Assembly: GCF_900626145.1 (NCBI RefSeq)
Contig: NZ_LR130817.1
Location: 1,934,543 to 1,998,542, forward strand
Length of the DNA stretch: 64,000 nt
From: Intestinimonas timonensis
GTDB taxonomy: Bacteria; Bacillota; Clostridia; Oscillospirales; Oscillospiraceae
Reading direction: 5' to 3'
Part shown: positions 7,719 to 16,383 of the stretch, in pieces
Layout of the letters: each line of letters starts with the position of its first letter
How positions within the stretch are numbered: the first letter of the stretch is position 1
Notes under the pieces: generated by a model
The model's input: the letters and a program-made list of their open reading frames with translations, nothing else
What the model was told of the DNA's origin: nothing
Databases searched by the model: none
Position numbers and translations under genes: made by a program

Positions 7719-9098
7719 TTACTCTTTCGCACAGCCGGCGCAAGCGCCGCAGTCGTGTCCGCTCTCAGCCCACAGCCGGTCAGCGGTGGCCTTCCAGTTC
7801 TCCGCATAGGGAGTGGTACGGTCGCACAGGGTATCCGCCGCCTCGGGACTCTCGTAGTCGGTGGACTTGGCGCCGGTGGCCTTGACCATGGCCCGCAGCT
7901 TCTCCGGGTTCTCCAGCATGGGGCAGGGACGGAGCATATTCTGGTTGAAGGGCTGTCCGTCGTGGTAAGCCATGAAGATGGGGGACTTCAGGGCGTCCAG
8001 CAGGCTGCAGTCGCGGATGTTCACATTGGAATAGTGGATGAACACGCAGGGCTCCACATCGCCGCGGGCATTGATGTGCAGATACCGGCGGCCACCGGCG
8101 ATACAGCCGCCCACATACTCGGCGTCGTTCTGGAAATCCATGGCGAAGATGGGCTTGGAGCCGCGGAATGCGCGGATCCGGCGGTACATCTCGGTGCGCT
8201 GCTCGGGGGTGGGGAGGAGCTCGGTGGCGGCGCCGCTGCCCACGGGCATGTAGTGGAAGAACCAGATGAAGAGGGCGCCGGCCTCGATGATCATGTCGTA
8301 GAACTTCTCGCTGCTCACATCGGCGTAGTTCTTGCTGGTGTAGCAGGTGGAGATACCGAAGGGCAGCTTGTGCTCCTTCAGCAGCTTCATGGCATGCATG
8401 ACCTTCTCAAAGTCACCGCTGCCACGGCGGCCGTCGTTGGCCTCAGAGAAGCCCTCCAGGCTGATGGCAGGAACAAAGTTCTTTACCCGCAGCATCTCCT
8501 GGCAGAAGGCCTCGTCGATGAGGGTGCCATTGGTGAAGGAGAGGAACTCACAGTCGCTGTGCTTCTCGCACAGCTTCAGGATATCGGCCTTACGAACCAG
8601 CGGCTCACCGCCGGTGAAGATGTACATGTAGGTGCCCAGCTCCTTGCCCTGGGAGACGATGGAGTCCAGCTCCTCGAAGGTCAGGTTCAGCCGGTTGCCG
8701 TACTCGGCCGCCCAGCAGCCGGTGCAGTGCATATTGCAGGCGCTGGTGGGGTCCAGCAGGATGGCCCAGGGCACGTTGCAGTTCTCTTTCCGGGCAACCT
8801 CCTCCTGAGTGGCACTGCCCTGCAGGCTGGCATTGACGATGAAGTTGCGGAAGAACGCCTTCCGCACACCGGGATCCAGGGCATAGACCTTCATGATCAG
8901 GTCATACCAGTGGTTTTTCTCCTCGATGGACTTCCGGAAGGCCTGGCGCTGGGCCACATACCAATCCTCGGGAACCAGCTTATCCACCAGATTCATGACC
9001 TTGGGGATATTGGTCTCGGGGTCCTTCTCCAGATAGGCAAGGGCCTGGGTGACAGCTGCGCTGATGGCCGCGCTCTTGGCTTTTTCTGTAATGCTCAT
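7719..9098 (-). CDS. Radical SAM protein with C-terminal Cys-rich (SPASM-like) region
   Basis: 459 residues. An N-terminal helical region of about 110 residues precedes the radical SAM core, whose [4Fe-4S] motif C-x3-C-x2-C is Cys121, Cys125, Cys128 (SACNMHCTGCWA); TGGEPL follows as the SAM-binding motif. Further Cys (GGCIAGGRRYLHINARGDVEPC, LRPC) suggest auxiliary clusters of SPASM type, and the very end carries CGACAGC. ATG 9098 was chosen over 9113 because GAGG lies 9 nt upstream. It is cotranscribed with degV and divergent from a related protein that lacks the cluster motif. Substrate unknown. Confidence 0.88.
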   Translation of the reverse strand: MSITEKAKSAAISAAVTQALAYLEKDPETNIPKVMNLVDKLVPEDWYVAQRQAFRKSIEEKNHWYDLIMKVYALDPGVRKAFFRNFIVNASLQGSATQEEVARKENCNVPWAILLDPTSACNMHCTGCWAAEYGNRLNLTFEELDSIVSQGKELGTYMYIFTGGEPLVRKADILKLCEKHSDCEFLSFTNGTLIDEAFCQEMLRVKNFVPAISLEGFSEANDGRRGSGDFEKVMHAMKLLKEHKLPFGISTCYTSKNYADVSSEKFYDMIIEAGALFIWFFHYMPVGSGAATELLPTPEQRTEMYRRIRAFRGSKPIFAMDFQNDAEYVGGCIAGGRRYLHINARGDVEPCVFIHYSNVNIRDCSLLDALKSPIFMAYHDGQPFNQNMLRPCPMLENPEKLRAMVKATGAKSTDYESPEAADTLCDRTTPYAENWKATADRLWAESGHDCGACAGCAKE

Positions 9099-9447
9099 TA
9101 TGATCAACCTCATTTCTTCTCTGCTTGAGCCGACATTTTGGGGAATATGCGTCGGAGTATTCTGTTTGCTTTTATTTTAAAGCGAAAGCACCTTCGATGT
9201 CATGGGACAGGGTGAGGAAATTGGGACATTTTTCGACACTTTTCAAAATTGTCACCTTTCTGGACAGTTCCGCCAAATTGTCCCTTTCCTTCCGGCGGCC
9301 AGCTTTCTATGATGAAATTACTGCGGTATCCGTCTGGCTACCGCCATACAACTTGTTCACACGCCTTTTTGTCGTGCGCATTTTATACCCTGTAACATGT
9401 GACCGCTGTTCTGCGGGTTCCAGTTTTCCTTCTAAGGAGGCGCTCAA
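9099..9447. promoter_or_regulatory. Divergent intergenic region with three spaced repeats
   Basis: About 350 bases between two divergent genes. AAATTG recurs at 9218, 9246 and 9275, followed each time by a related C- and T-rich tail (first two copies: AC, TTT, GACA at matching positions). The 28-29 base period suggests sites for a regulator on one face of the helix. No clean promoter stands out for either gene. Confidence 0.4.
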
Positions 9448-10512
9448 ATGGATCAAGACGCTTTCAAGCGTGCTATGATGGAATCTGTCGTAGATCGAAG
9501 CCTGCGCGACATCCGGCGGGATCCCCGGCGAGGGATCCGGAGATTAGCCGATCTGGGTGATGTCGCCGCCTCCGGACCCTATCAAAAGAAATTCCTCGCC
9601 ATGGCCCGCCGCATGCTGGAGCAGGAGGACAGCCCCTACTACACTATGGTGTGCAACGCCGTGCGGTCGGCGGACAGCGAGCGTCTGAAAACCTTTGGCA
9701 TCAATTTCGGGTGGAACTGCCTCACCGTCGGCACCAGTAAAATCCGCGCCCGGGAGCAGACGCAAACCTGGAGCATTCCCTGGTCGCTTACCCTCCACAT
9801 CGGCGGTGATCCCGAGGATCTGGACGCCCATGTCCTGATTCGGCTCATCCGGGAAGGAATGGAGCTGGGTATCTACACCTACTTTCTCTTCCCCGACGGA
9901 ATGAGCCGCTCCATCTCCACCGCCCTGGATGCCATCACAGCTTCAGAGGACTGCGCCTTCTTTCTCTTTCTCCCACCCGAACAGACGGACGCCGGTGCCA
10001 TCCAGGCCCTTACGGCTCCCCGAAACCTGATGCTCGGTATCAGCAGCGAAGTTCCGCAGTGGCAGTCCCTGGCCACCCAGCTGCGCCAGGAGGGTGCGCT
10101 CTACTTCCTCTATCGGACCTATGACGGCCCCGACGAGGCTCTGGACATCGCATCCGGCAAGTGGGCCGATCAGCTCTCCCCCTTGGCCGGAATCGGCAGC
10201 ATCTGTGTGGCTGGCCAGGACTGTCCCGCTCAGTGCGGAACTCAGGTCTACCAGTATGCCCGGCGCTCCCGGATGGAGCAGCGCTATCCCTCTTTGGTTT
10301 TGGACTACTATCTGGACAACCTGTATACCGACGCCTACATCTCTCACGCCGCTTGTTTGTCCGGTGTCTGTCCCAATGGGGAGATCACCCGCTTCCAAGA
10401 CGGTCGGGAACATCCAACCGGGTTGTCGGTACGCTCCGCCCGTTTGGATGAAGTCCTTGCCCAGATTCCATCCAGGCCCATGACTCCACCGCAAGAGATC
10501 AATCGCTTTTGA
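9448..10512 (+). CDS. Radical-SAM-like protein lacking the iron-sulfur motif
   Basis: 354 residues. The N-terminal helical part and the sentence FGINFGWNCLTVGTSKIRAREQ followed by IPWSLTLHIGG parallel the region of the divergent radical SAM protein just before and at its cluster motif, but C-x3-C-x2-C is absent: one Cys remains. Later segments follow a TIM-barrel rhythm, and the C-terminal region keeps Cys-rich pieces (CVAGQDCPAQC, AACLSGVC) like a SPASM tail. AAGGAGG lies 8 nt before the ATG. It may be a catalytically dead partner or a sensor related to the radical SAM enzyme. I rate the relationship as likely but not proven. Confidence 0.55.
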   Translation: MDQDAFKRAMMESVVDRSLRDIRRDPRRGIRRLADLGDVAASGPYQKKFLAMARRMLEQEDSPYYTMVCNAVRSADSERLKTFGINFGWNCLTVGTSKIRAREQTQTWSIPWSLTLHIGGDPEDLDAHVLIRLIREGMELGIYTYFLFPDGMSRSISTALDAITASEDCAFFLFLPPEQTDAGAIQALTAPRNLMLGISSEVPQWQSLATQLRQEGALYFLYRTYDGPDEALDIASGKWADQLSPLAGIGSICVAGQDCPAQCGTQVYQYARRSRMEQRYPSLVLDYYLDNLYTDAYISHAACLSGVCPNGEITRFQDGREHPTGLSVRSARLDEVLAQIPSRPMTPPQEINRF

Positions 10513-10563
10513 AAACATATGCTTTACGCCGGTAAAATAGAAATCAGATATGCTTAACTGGCA

Positions 10564-10610
10564 CCCGGGACCTGTCTGTATGGCTGTGACGACAGGCCCG
10601 GGCATTTTTC
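10564..10610 (+). terminator. Terminator after the radical-SAM-like gene
   Basis: Stem CCCGGG-A-CCTGTC (10564-10576) with GACAGGCCCGGG (10591-10602), one bulged A and a 14-base loop, followed by CATTTTTC. Confidence 0.7.
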
Positions 10611-10634
10611 TGCTCACTGTAACAAGGTAAAGTC

Positions 10635-10663
10635 TTGTTCTCATCCCCCCTTTATGCTATAAT
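10635..10663 (+). promoter_or_regulatory. Promoter of the hydratase gene
   Basis: TTGTTC (10635-10640), 17-nt spacer, perfect TATAAT (10658-10663). The ATG follows 75 nt downstream with GGAGGT before it. Confidence 0.75.
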
Positions 10664-10738
10664 TTCAATGATTTACCCTTTCCCTTCCCGGCATTTTTGC
10701 CGCGGAGACGCATTTCCTGCCGATGGAGGTATTAAAAT

Positions 10739-12949
10739 ATGATCAAAATCACCCAATCCCCCGTCCTCTTCCAGGGCGGTGCCTTTGTGCCCACCCCGCC
10801 CCGACCTGCCGCCGAGCGGACCGGTACCATGGCCTACGGCATCCTGAAGACCCACAACACCCTGGACGGTATGGACCGTTTGGCCATCCGCTTTGACGCC
10901 ATGGCCTCCCATGATATCACCTACGTGGGAATCATCCAGACCGCGCGGGCCTCCGGCCTTAAGGAGTTTCCTCTGCCCTATGTCCTCACCAACTGCCACA
11001 ACTCCCTGTGCGCCGTGGGCGGCACCATCAACGAGGACGACCATGTGTTCGGTCTCTCCGCCGCCAAGAAATACGGTGGTGAGTTCGTCCCCGCCCACCA
11101 GGCCGTCATCCACTCCTATATGCGGGAGCGGTACGCCGCCCCCGGCCGGATGATCCTGGGCTCCGACTCCCACACCCGCTACGGCGCCTACGGCACCATG
11201 GCCATCGGTGAGGGCGGCCCTGAGCTGGCCCGGCAGCTCCTCTGCAAGACCTACGACATCGCCTATCCCAAGGTCATGGCCATCTACCTCACCGGCGCCC
11301 CCCGGCCCGGCGTGGGTCCCCAGGACGTGGCCCTGGCCCTCATCGGCGCCACCTTCAAGGCCGGCATTGTGAAAAACTCCGTCATGGAGTTCTTCGGCCC
11401 CGGTGTGGCCAATCTCTCCATGGACTACCGCTCCGGCATCGACGTCATGACCACCGAGACGGCCTGTCTCTCCTCTGTGTGGTCCACCGACGACTACACC
11501 AAGGCCCACCTCACCGCCCTGGGCCGCGGCGACCAGTATAAGGCCCAGGCTCCCGCCGAGGGCGCCTACTACGACGGCGTCATCGAGGTGGACCTGTCCG
11601 CCGTGGAGCCCATGATCGCCCTGCCCTTCCACCCCTCCAACGCCTACACCATCAAGGAGTTCAAGGCCAACATGGCCGACCTCCTCCACCAGGTGGACGT
11701 GGACGCCGCCGAGCAGCTGGGCGTCAAGAACGCCGCCCCCCTGGCGCACAAGATCGTGAACGGCCAGTTCCACGTGGACCAGGGCGTCATCGCCGGCTGC
11801 TCCGGAGGCATCTACCAGAACCTGGTCCGGGCCGCCGAAATCCTCATCGGCCAGCCCATCGGCTCCGACGCCTTCTGGCTCTCCTGCTATCCCGGCTCCA
11901 TGCCCATCAACCTGGAGCTCACCAAGAAGGGCTATATCGCCTCCCTGATGGCCGCCGGCGCCTCCATCCGCTCCTGCTTCTGCGGACCCTGCTTCGGCGC
12001 AGGCGACGTGCCCGCCAACGGCGGCTTCTCCATCCGCCACTCCACCCGCAACTTCCCCAACCGGGAGGGCTCCAAGCCCGGCGAGGGTCAGATCTCCTAT
12101 GTGGCCCTCATGGACGCCCGGAGCATCGCCGCCACCGCCCGCAACGGCGGCATCCTCACCGCCGCTGACGAGCTGCCCGACGTGCCCGCTGACCGCCCCG
12201 ACGAGAGCTGGGCCTATGACGACTCCGCCTACAAGGCCCGGGTCTACTTCGGCGTGGGCAAGGCCCAGCCGGACACTGAGCTGGTCTACGGCCCCAACAT
12301 TGCCGACTGGCCGGAGCAGATCCCCCTGCCCGAGAACCTGCTCCTCACCGCCGCCGCCGCCATCTATGACCCCGTCACCACCACCGACGAGCTCATCCCC
12401 TCCGGCGAGACCTCCTCTTACCGCTCCAACCCCCTGCGGCTCAGCGAGTTCGCCCTCTCCCGGAAGGACCCCCAGTATGTCCCCCGGGCCAAGGCCATCC
12501 AGGCCGAGGAGGCCAAGCGCCGCGCCGGCAAGGCCACCGACGCCCTCCTGGGCCACGACCCCAAGACCACCGGCCTGGGCTCCTTCGTCATGGCCCTCAA
12601 GCCCGGCGACGGCTCCGCCCGGGAGCAGGCCGCCTCCTGCCAGCGGGTGCTGGGCGGCTGCGCCAACCTGTGCGCCGAGTTCGCCACCAAGCGCTACCGC
12701 TCCAATGTGGTCAACTGGGGCATGCTGCCCTTCCAGGCTCCCGACGTGAAGGCCTGGAACATCCAGCCCGGCGACCGGCTCTATATCCCCGGCGTCCGGG
12801 CCGCCCTGGAACGGGGAGATGAGTCCATCCCCGCCGTCCTTATCCAGAACGGCCAGGAGAAGAACGTCACCCTCACTCTCCTCGGCATGACCCAGGAGGA
12901 GCGGGACATCGTACTGGCTGGCTGCCTCATCAACTACTACGCCAAATAA
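10739..12949 (+). CDS. Aconitase-superfamily hydratase (YbhJ-like)
   Basis: 736-residue cytoplasmic Fe-S hydro-lyase of unknown substrate. The aconitase catalytic domain fills about residues 1-480: NCHNSLC and [12 protein letters not shown] resemble substrate-loop motifs. The three cluster ligands appear to be kept as one Cys in [11 protein letters not shown] (about residue 355) and two in [10 protein letters not shown] (about 414 and 417). The last 150 residues form the swivelling small domain ([30 protein letters not shown]). It is not citrate-cycle aconitase or 3-isopropylmalate dehydratase by motif; it best resembles the stand-alone hydratase family of E. coli YbhJ. It has its own promoter and terminator. 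Confidence 0.82.
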   Translation: MIKITQSPVLFQGGAFVPTPPRPAAERTGTMAYGILKTHNTLDGMDRLAIRFDAMASHDITYVGIIQTARASGLKEFPLPYVLTNCHNSLCAVGGTINEDDHVFGLSAAKKYGGEFVPAHQAVIHSYMRERYAAPGRMILGSDSHTRYGAYGTMAIGEGGPELARQLLCKTYDIAYPKVMAIYLTGAPRPGVGPQDVALALIGATFKAGIVKNSVMEFFGPGVANLSMDYRSGIDVMTTETACLSSVWSTDDYTKAHLTALGRGDQYKAQAPAEGAYYDGVIEVDLSAVEPMIALPFHPSNAYTIKEFKANMADLLHQVDVDAAEQLGVKNAAPLAHKIVNGQFHVDQGVIAGCSGGIYQNLVRAAEILIGQPIGSDAFWLSCYPGSMPINLELTKKGYIASLMAAGASIRSCFCGPCFGAGDVPANGGFSIRHSTRNFPNREGSKPGEGQISYVALMDARSIAATARNGGILTAADELPDVPADRPDESWAYDDSAYKARVYFGVGKAQPDTELVYGPNIADWPEQIPLPENLLLTAAAAIYDPVTTTDELIPSGETSSYRSNPLRLSEFALSRKDPQYVPRAKAIQAEEAKRRAGKATDALLGHDPKTTGLGSFVMALKPGDGSAREQAASCQRVLGGCANLCAEFATKRYRSNVVNWGMLPFQAPDVKAWNIQPGDRLYIPGVRAALERGDESIPAVLIQNGQEKNVTLTLLGMTQEERDIVLAGCLINYYAK

Positions 12950-12961
12950 TTTCCACATGCC

Positions 12962-12996
12962 AAACGCGGGCCGGAACACATCCGGCCTGCGTTTTT
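12962..12996 (+). terminator. Terminator of the hydratase gene
   Basis: 13-bp stem (12962-12974 with 12982-12994, one G-T pair), 7-base loop, and a T run continuing to 12996. Confidence 0.85.
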
Positions 12997-12998
12997 GT

Positions 12999-13027
12999 TT
13001 TACAAATGCCCAGCTATGAGGTATAAT
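12999..13027 (+). promoter_or_regulatory. Promoter of the znuACB-type operon
   Basis: TTTACA (12999-13004), 17-nt spacer, perfect TATAAT (13022-13027), about 40 nt before the GTG start. No convincing Zur palindrome is seen. Confidence 0.8.
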
Positions 13028-13067
13028 ATAGCATGTCAGAAAATCAAAACCATTACGAGGTGTTCCC

Positions 13068-13973
13068 GTGAAAAAAACCATGCTCTCTCTGCTCCTCTCC
13101 GGCCTGCTCCTGCTCACCGCCTGCGGCGGCGGGACGGCAGCCACCCCCGCGCCGGCGGAGGACGACGATACCATCCACATCCTGGCCACCACCTACCCGA
13201 TCTACCTTTTCACCACTGCCGTCACCGAAGGGGTGGAGGGGGTGGAGGTTACCCGTCTCATCCAGGAGGAGATCTCCTGTCTCCATGACTACACCCTCAC
13301 CGTCAACGATATGAAGGCCATTGAGGCCGCCGACGTCATCGTCATGAACGGCGTGGGCCTGGAGGATTTTATGTCCGATGCCCTGGCAACCTCCAACGCT
13401 CCCGTTATCGACTGCTCTGAGGGAGTGGCGCTTTTGGAGGCCATGGGCCATGAGGGCCACGACCACGACGCCGAGTACGACCCCCACATCTGGATGGACG
13501 AGGGGAATGTCTCTGTCATGCTGGAGAATATCACGAAAGGGCTGTCCAACCTGGACCCGGACCACGGGGAAAACTACGAGGCCAACCGTGCCGCAGCCGA
13601 CGCCGCCCTGGGCTATGACGCCGACAAACTCTCCCAGCTCTCCGGCAAGCCCTTCATCACCTTCCACGACGGATTCCAGTACTTCGCCCAGGCCACCGGC
13701 CTGGACCTGCTGAAGGCCATTGAGGAGGAGGAGGGCGCTGAAGCCAGCGCTGCCGAGATCAAGGAGATCGTAGGCCTCATCGGGGAATATGACATCTCCG
13801 CCATCTTCACCGAGAAGAACGGCTCCGATGCCACCGCCCAGGCCATCTCTCGTGAGACCGGCTGCGGCGTGGCCCAACTGGACCTGGTCATGAGCGGAGA
13901 GGGCAGCGGCATCCAGCCCTATGTGGATGCCATGAACCAGAATATTGACACCATATTGGAGGCCCTGGGATGA
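13068..13973 (+). CDS. znuA: Zinc/manganese ABC transporter substrate-binding lipoprotein
   Basis: 301-residue cluster A-I metal-binding lipoprotein that captures Zn2+ (or Mn2+) outside the membrane and hands it to the permease. It has a lipoprotein signal with lipobox LLTAC (Cys about 19). Candidate metal ligands are His in SCLHDYTL (about residue 74), His in DPHIWMD (about 143), His in ITFHDGFQYF (about 201) and the acidic residue in TEKNGSD. A His-rich loop, HEGHDHD, typical of zinc-specific members, precedes the second ligand. The start is GTG with GAGG upstream. First gene of a three-gene operon, each overlapping the next. Confidence 0.9.
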   Translation: MKKTMLSLLLSGLLLLTACGGGTAATPAPAEDDDTIHILATTYPIYLFTTAVTEGVEGVEVTRLIQEEISCLHDYTLTVNDMKAIEAADVIVMNGVGLEDFMSDALATSNAPVIDCSEGVALLEAMGHEGHDHDAEYDPHIWMDEGNVSVMLENITKGLSNLDPDHGENYEANRAAADAALGYDADKLSQLSGKPFITFHDGFQYFAQATGLDLLKAIEEEEGAEASAAEIKEIVGLIGEYDISAIFTEKNGSDATAQAISRETGCGVAQLDLVMSGEGSGIQPYVDAMNQNIDTILEALG

Positions 13974-14743
13974 GCGTACACAAGCACGACGACCTGCCCG
14001 CCGGGGCAGGGTGTTCCCGGGCCTGCTGCCTCCGGGCGGAGGGCCTGGGGGTGACCGCCGGAGACCAGGTCATTCTCCACGACGTGGACTTCCACCTCCA
14101 CTGTGGGGAAATCACCGCCCTCATCGGCCCCAACGGCGCGGGCAAATCCACCCTCTTCAAGACTGTTTTGGGTCAGATCCCCCACACAGGGACCATTGAC
14201 TTCCAGCAGGCCGGCGGCAGGCACACCCGCCCCCTCATCGGCTACGTGCCCCAGTCCCCCTCCTTTGACCGTGGGGACCCGGTGAGTGTGCTGGATCTCT
14301 TCTCCGCCTCCATCTCGGACTGGCCCGTCTTTCTCCCCACCCCCAAGCGGCTCCGGGCCCGGGTGGCGGAGTGTCTGAGCCGGGTCCACGCCGAGGGACT
14401 CATCGACAAGCGCATCGGCGCCCTCTCCGGCGGCGAGCTCCAGCGGGTGCTGCTGGCCATGGCTCTGGAACCGGTACCCCACATTCTCATCCTGGACGAG
14501 CCTCTCTCCGGCGTGGACATTGAGGGAGAAAAGCAGCTGCTGGACATGCTGGACGAGGTCCGCACTCAGTACGACTTGTCCATTCTCCTCTCCACCCACG
14601 ACTTCGCTACCCTGGAGGAGTACGCCGACAAGGTCATCCTCCTCCAGAGCACAGTCCTCAAGGCGGGCAAGCCCGCCGAGGTCCTCTCCTCCCCCGAGTT
14701 CCGGGAGGTCTTCCACCTGACACTGGGAAGGGGGGTGGGCTGA
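13970..14743 (+). CDS. znuC: Metal ABC transporter ATP-binding protein
   Basis: 257-residue ABC ATPase that powers metal import. Walker A is GPNGAGKST (about residues 53-61), the Q-loop lies in GYVPQSPSFDRG, the signature is ALSGGELQRV and Walker B is ILILDEPLSGVD, with the switch His in LLSTHDF. It overlaps znuA by 4 nt (ATGA) and touches znuB (TGATG), indicating translational coupling. Slightly extended at the N-terminus relative to the family. Confidence 0.92.
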   Translation: MSVHKHDDLPAGAGCSRACCLRAEGLGVTAGDQVILHDVDFHLHCGEITALIGPNGAGKSTLFKTVLGQIPHTGTIDFQQAGGRHTRPLIGYVPQSPSFDRGDPVSVLDLFSASISDWPVFLPTPKRLRARVAECLSRVHAEGLIDKRIGALSGGELQRVLLAMALEPVPHILILDEPLSGVDIEGEKQLLDMLDEVRTQYDLSILLSTHDFATLEEYADKVILLQSTVLKAGKPAEVLSSPEFREVFHLTLGRGVG

Positions 14744-15612
14744 TGGAGCTGTGGTATACCATCGTGGACCTGCTGCCCTTTGACTGGGCCCAGCCGGGTT
14801 CCATGTACTTCATGAAAAATGCCCTGCTGGCGGTGCTGGTCATCTCCCCCCTCTTCGGGCTTCTCTCCACCATGGTGGTGGAGAGCCGCATGTCCTTCTT
14901 CTCCGACGCCCTGGGTCACTCCGCCTTCACCGGCATCGCCATCGGCACCCTCCTGGCCTCCGCCTGGCGGCTCTTCGCCGGTGTGGACCCCATGTGGATC
15001 GCCGTCCTCTTTGCCGTGGGCTTCGCCCTTCTCTTCAGTGTGGTCCGGCGGCGGACCAGCCTGGCCAGCGACACCGTCATCGGCGTCTTTTCCTCCACCG
15101 CTGTGGCTCTGGGCATCTTCCTGGCCACCTTCGGCGGCGGCAGCTTCACCAAGTACAACGCCCTCCTTATCGGCGACATTCTCAGTGTGGAGCCGATGAA
15201 GATCGGCCTCATGGCCCTCATTCTGCTGGTGGTCATCGTGCTGTGGGTGCGCTCCTTCAACCAGCTCATGCTCGCCTCCGTCCACCCGGCCCTGGCCGAC
15301 AGCCGGGGCATCCGGGTCTTCTGGCAGGAGGCCGTCTTTTCCGCCGCCATCGCCGTGGTGGTGACGGTGACCATGACCTGGGTGGGCCTGCTGGTCATCA
15401 ATTCCCTGCTGGTCCTTCCCGGCGCCGCCGCCCGCAACATCGCCCGGAACATGCGGCAGTACCACCTCATCTCCCTGCTCTCCGCGCTGGTCGCCGGTAT
15501 CGCCGGGCTCCTTACCTCTTATTACATCGGCTCCTCCGCGGGCGCTTCCATCACCCTCTATCTGGCGATCTTCTTCGCCGTGACATTCTGTTTCCGGAAA
15601 CAAAGACTGTGA
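14743..15612 (+). CDS. znuB: Metal ABC transporter permease
   Basis: 289-residue integral membrane protein of the ABC-3 family with seven to nine hydrophobic helices. SRMSFFSDALGHSAFTGIAIG and VLPGAAARNIARNM are characteristic of Zn/Mn/Fe permeases. It forms the pore with the ATPase encoded immediately upstream. The start codon overlaps the znuC stop. The metal preference is inferred from the His-rich loop of the binding protein. Confidence 0.92.
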   Translation: MELWYTIVDLLPFDWAQPGSMYFMKNALLAVLVISPLFGLLSTMVVESRMSFFSDALGHSAFTGIAIGTLLASAWRLFAGVDPMWIAVLFAVGFALLFSVVRRRTSLASDTVIGVFSSTAVALGIFLATFGGGSFTKYNALLIGDILSVEPMKIGLMALILLVVIVLWVRSFNQLMLASVHPALADSRGIRVFWQEAVFSAAIAVVVTVTMTWVGLLVINSLLVLPGAAARNIARNMRQYHLISLLSALVAGIAGLLTSYYIGSSAGASITLYLAIFFAVTFCFRKQRL

Positions 15613-15629
15613 CACAAGGAGGTATTACC

Positions 15630-16220
15630 ATGGCAACACTGCTTTTTCAGGGACACGCCAGCTGCCGCATCACCACCCGGGCCGGGGCGGTCATCTACAT
15701 CGACCCCTTTGCCGGCGAGGGCTACGACCTGCCTGCTGACCTGGTGCTTATCACCCACGAACACGGGGACCACAACGACCTGAGCAAGGTGACAATGAAG
15801 CCCGACGGCGTGGTCATCCGCTCTGCCGATGCCCTGGCCGGCGGCCAGTACCACAACTTCGATGCCGCCGGGGTCCACATCCAGACCGTCCCTGCTGGCA
15901 ACCGCAACCACGACCCCAAGGAGTGCGTGGGCTACATCCTCACCATGGACGGCATCACCCTCTACCACGCCGGTGACACCTCCACCATGCCCCATATGAG
16001 CGTCCTAGCGCCCCGGAAGCTGGACTGGGTCCTCCTGCCGGTGGATGGCGTCTACAACATGGACCCCGCCGAGGCCAGCACCTGCGCCAAGCGCATCAGC
16101 GGCAAGCACACCATCCCCATCCACACCGATCCCAGCTACCAGTACAACCGCACCCAGGCCGACCGGCTCTCCTGTTCCGGCAAGGTGCTTCTGGAGCACG
16201 GTCAGAGCATTGAACTTTAA
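15630..16220 (+). CDS. Metal-dependent hydrolase, metallo-beta-lactamase fold (UPF0173-like)
   Basis: 196-residue cytoplasmic hydrolase. It keeps the HxHxDH signature as THEHGDHND near residue 47, and later ligand motifs in YHAGDTSTM (Asp) and IPIHTDPS (His). Short single-domain members such as YtkL have unknown substrates. ATG 15630 has AGGAGG 7 nt upstream. The gene lies 17 nt after znuB and is probably cotranscribed with the transporter; the shared need for a divalent metal may be coincidence. A strong terminator follows. Confidence 0.87.
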   Translation: MATLLFQGHASCRITTRAGAVIYIDPFAGEGYDLPADLVLITHEHGDHNDLSKVTMKPDGVVIRSADALAGGQYHNFDAAGVHIQTVPAGNRNHDPKECVGYILTMDGITLYHAGDTSTMPHMSVLAPRKLDWVLLPVDGVYNMDPAEASTCAKRISGKHTIPIHTDPSYQYNRTQADRLSCSGKVLLEHGQSIEL

Positions 16221-16233
16221 AAGCGCATATGTC

Positions 16234-16264
16234 ACCGGCCGCCCGTCATGGGCGGCCGGTTTTT
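16234..16264 (+). terminator. Terminator of the znu-hydrolase operon
   Basis: Perfect 11-bp stem (16234-16244 with 16250-16260), loop GTCAT, T run 16260-16264. Confidence 0.92.
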
Positions 16265-16303
16265 CATCCTTTTGTCAGTATTATGTAAAATACAGGTTTC
16301 CTA

Positions 16304-16332
16304 TTGTCTTTTTTGGGGGAGAATGATAAAAT
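16304..16332 (+). promoter_or_regulatory. Promoter of the 5'-nucleotidase gene
   Basis: TTGTCT (16304-16309), 17-nt spacer, TAAAAT (16327-16332). Just upstream, at 16278-16293, lies GTATTATGTAAAATAC, an interrupted 5-bp inverted repeat that contains TTTACATAATA on the minus strand and could be a regulator site. Confidence 0.65.
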
Positions 16333-16383
16333 TATTTTGTCCCATACCCGCAATTTATGGAATGATTAGGAGGAATCAGAAAG

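Noticed and set aside
10673..13192. Very long open frame antisense to the hydratase gene
   Set aside because: It is a shadow of high-GC third positions; its translation is low-complexity Gly/Val/His repeats, and the sense gene has promoter, ribosome site and family motifs. The same holds for the long antisense frames over leuS, rpoC, the nucleotidase and the DegV-radical SAM pair.
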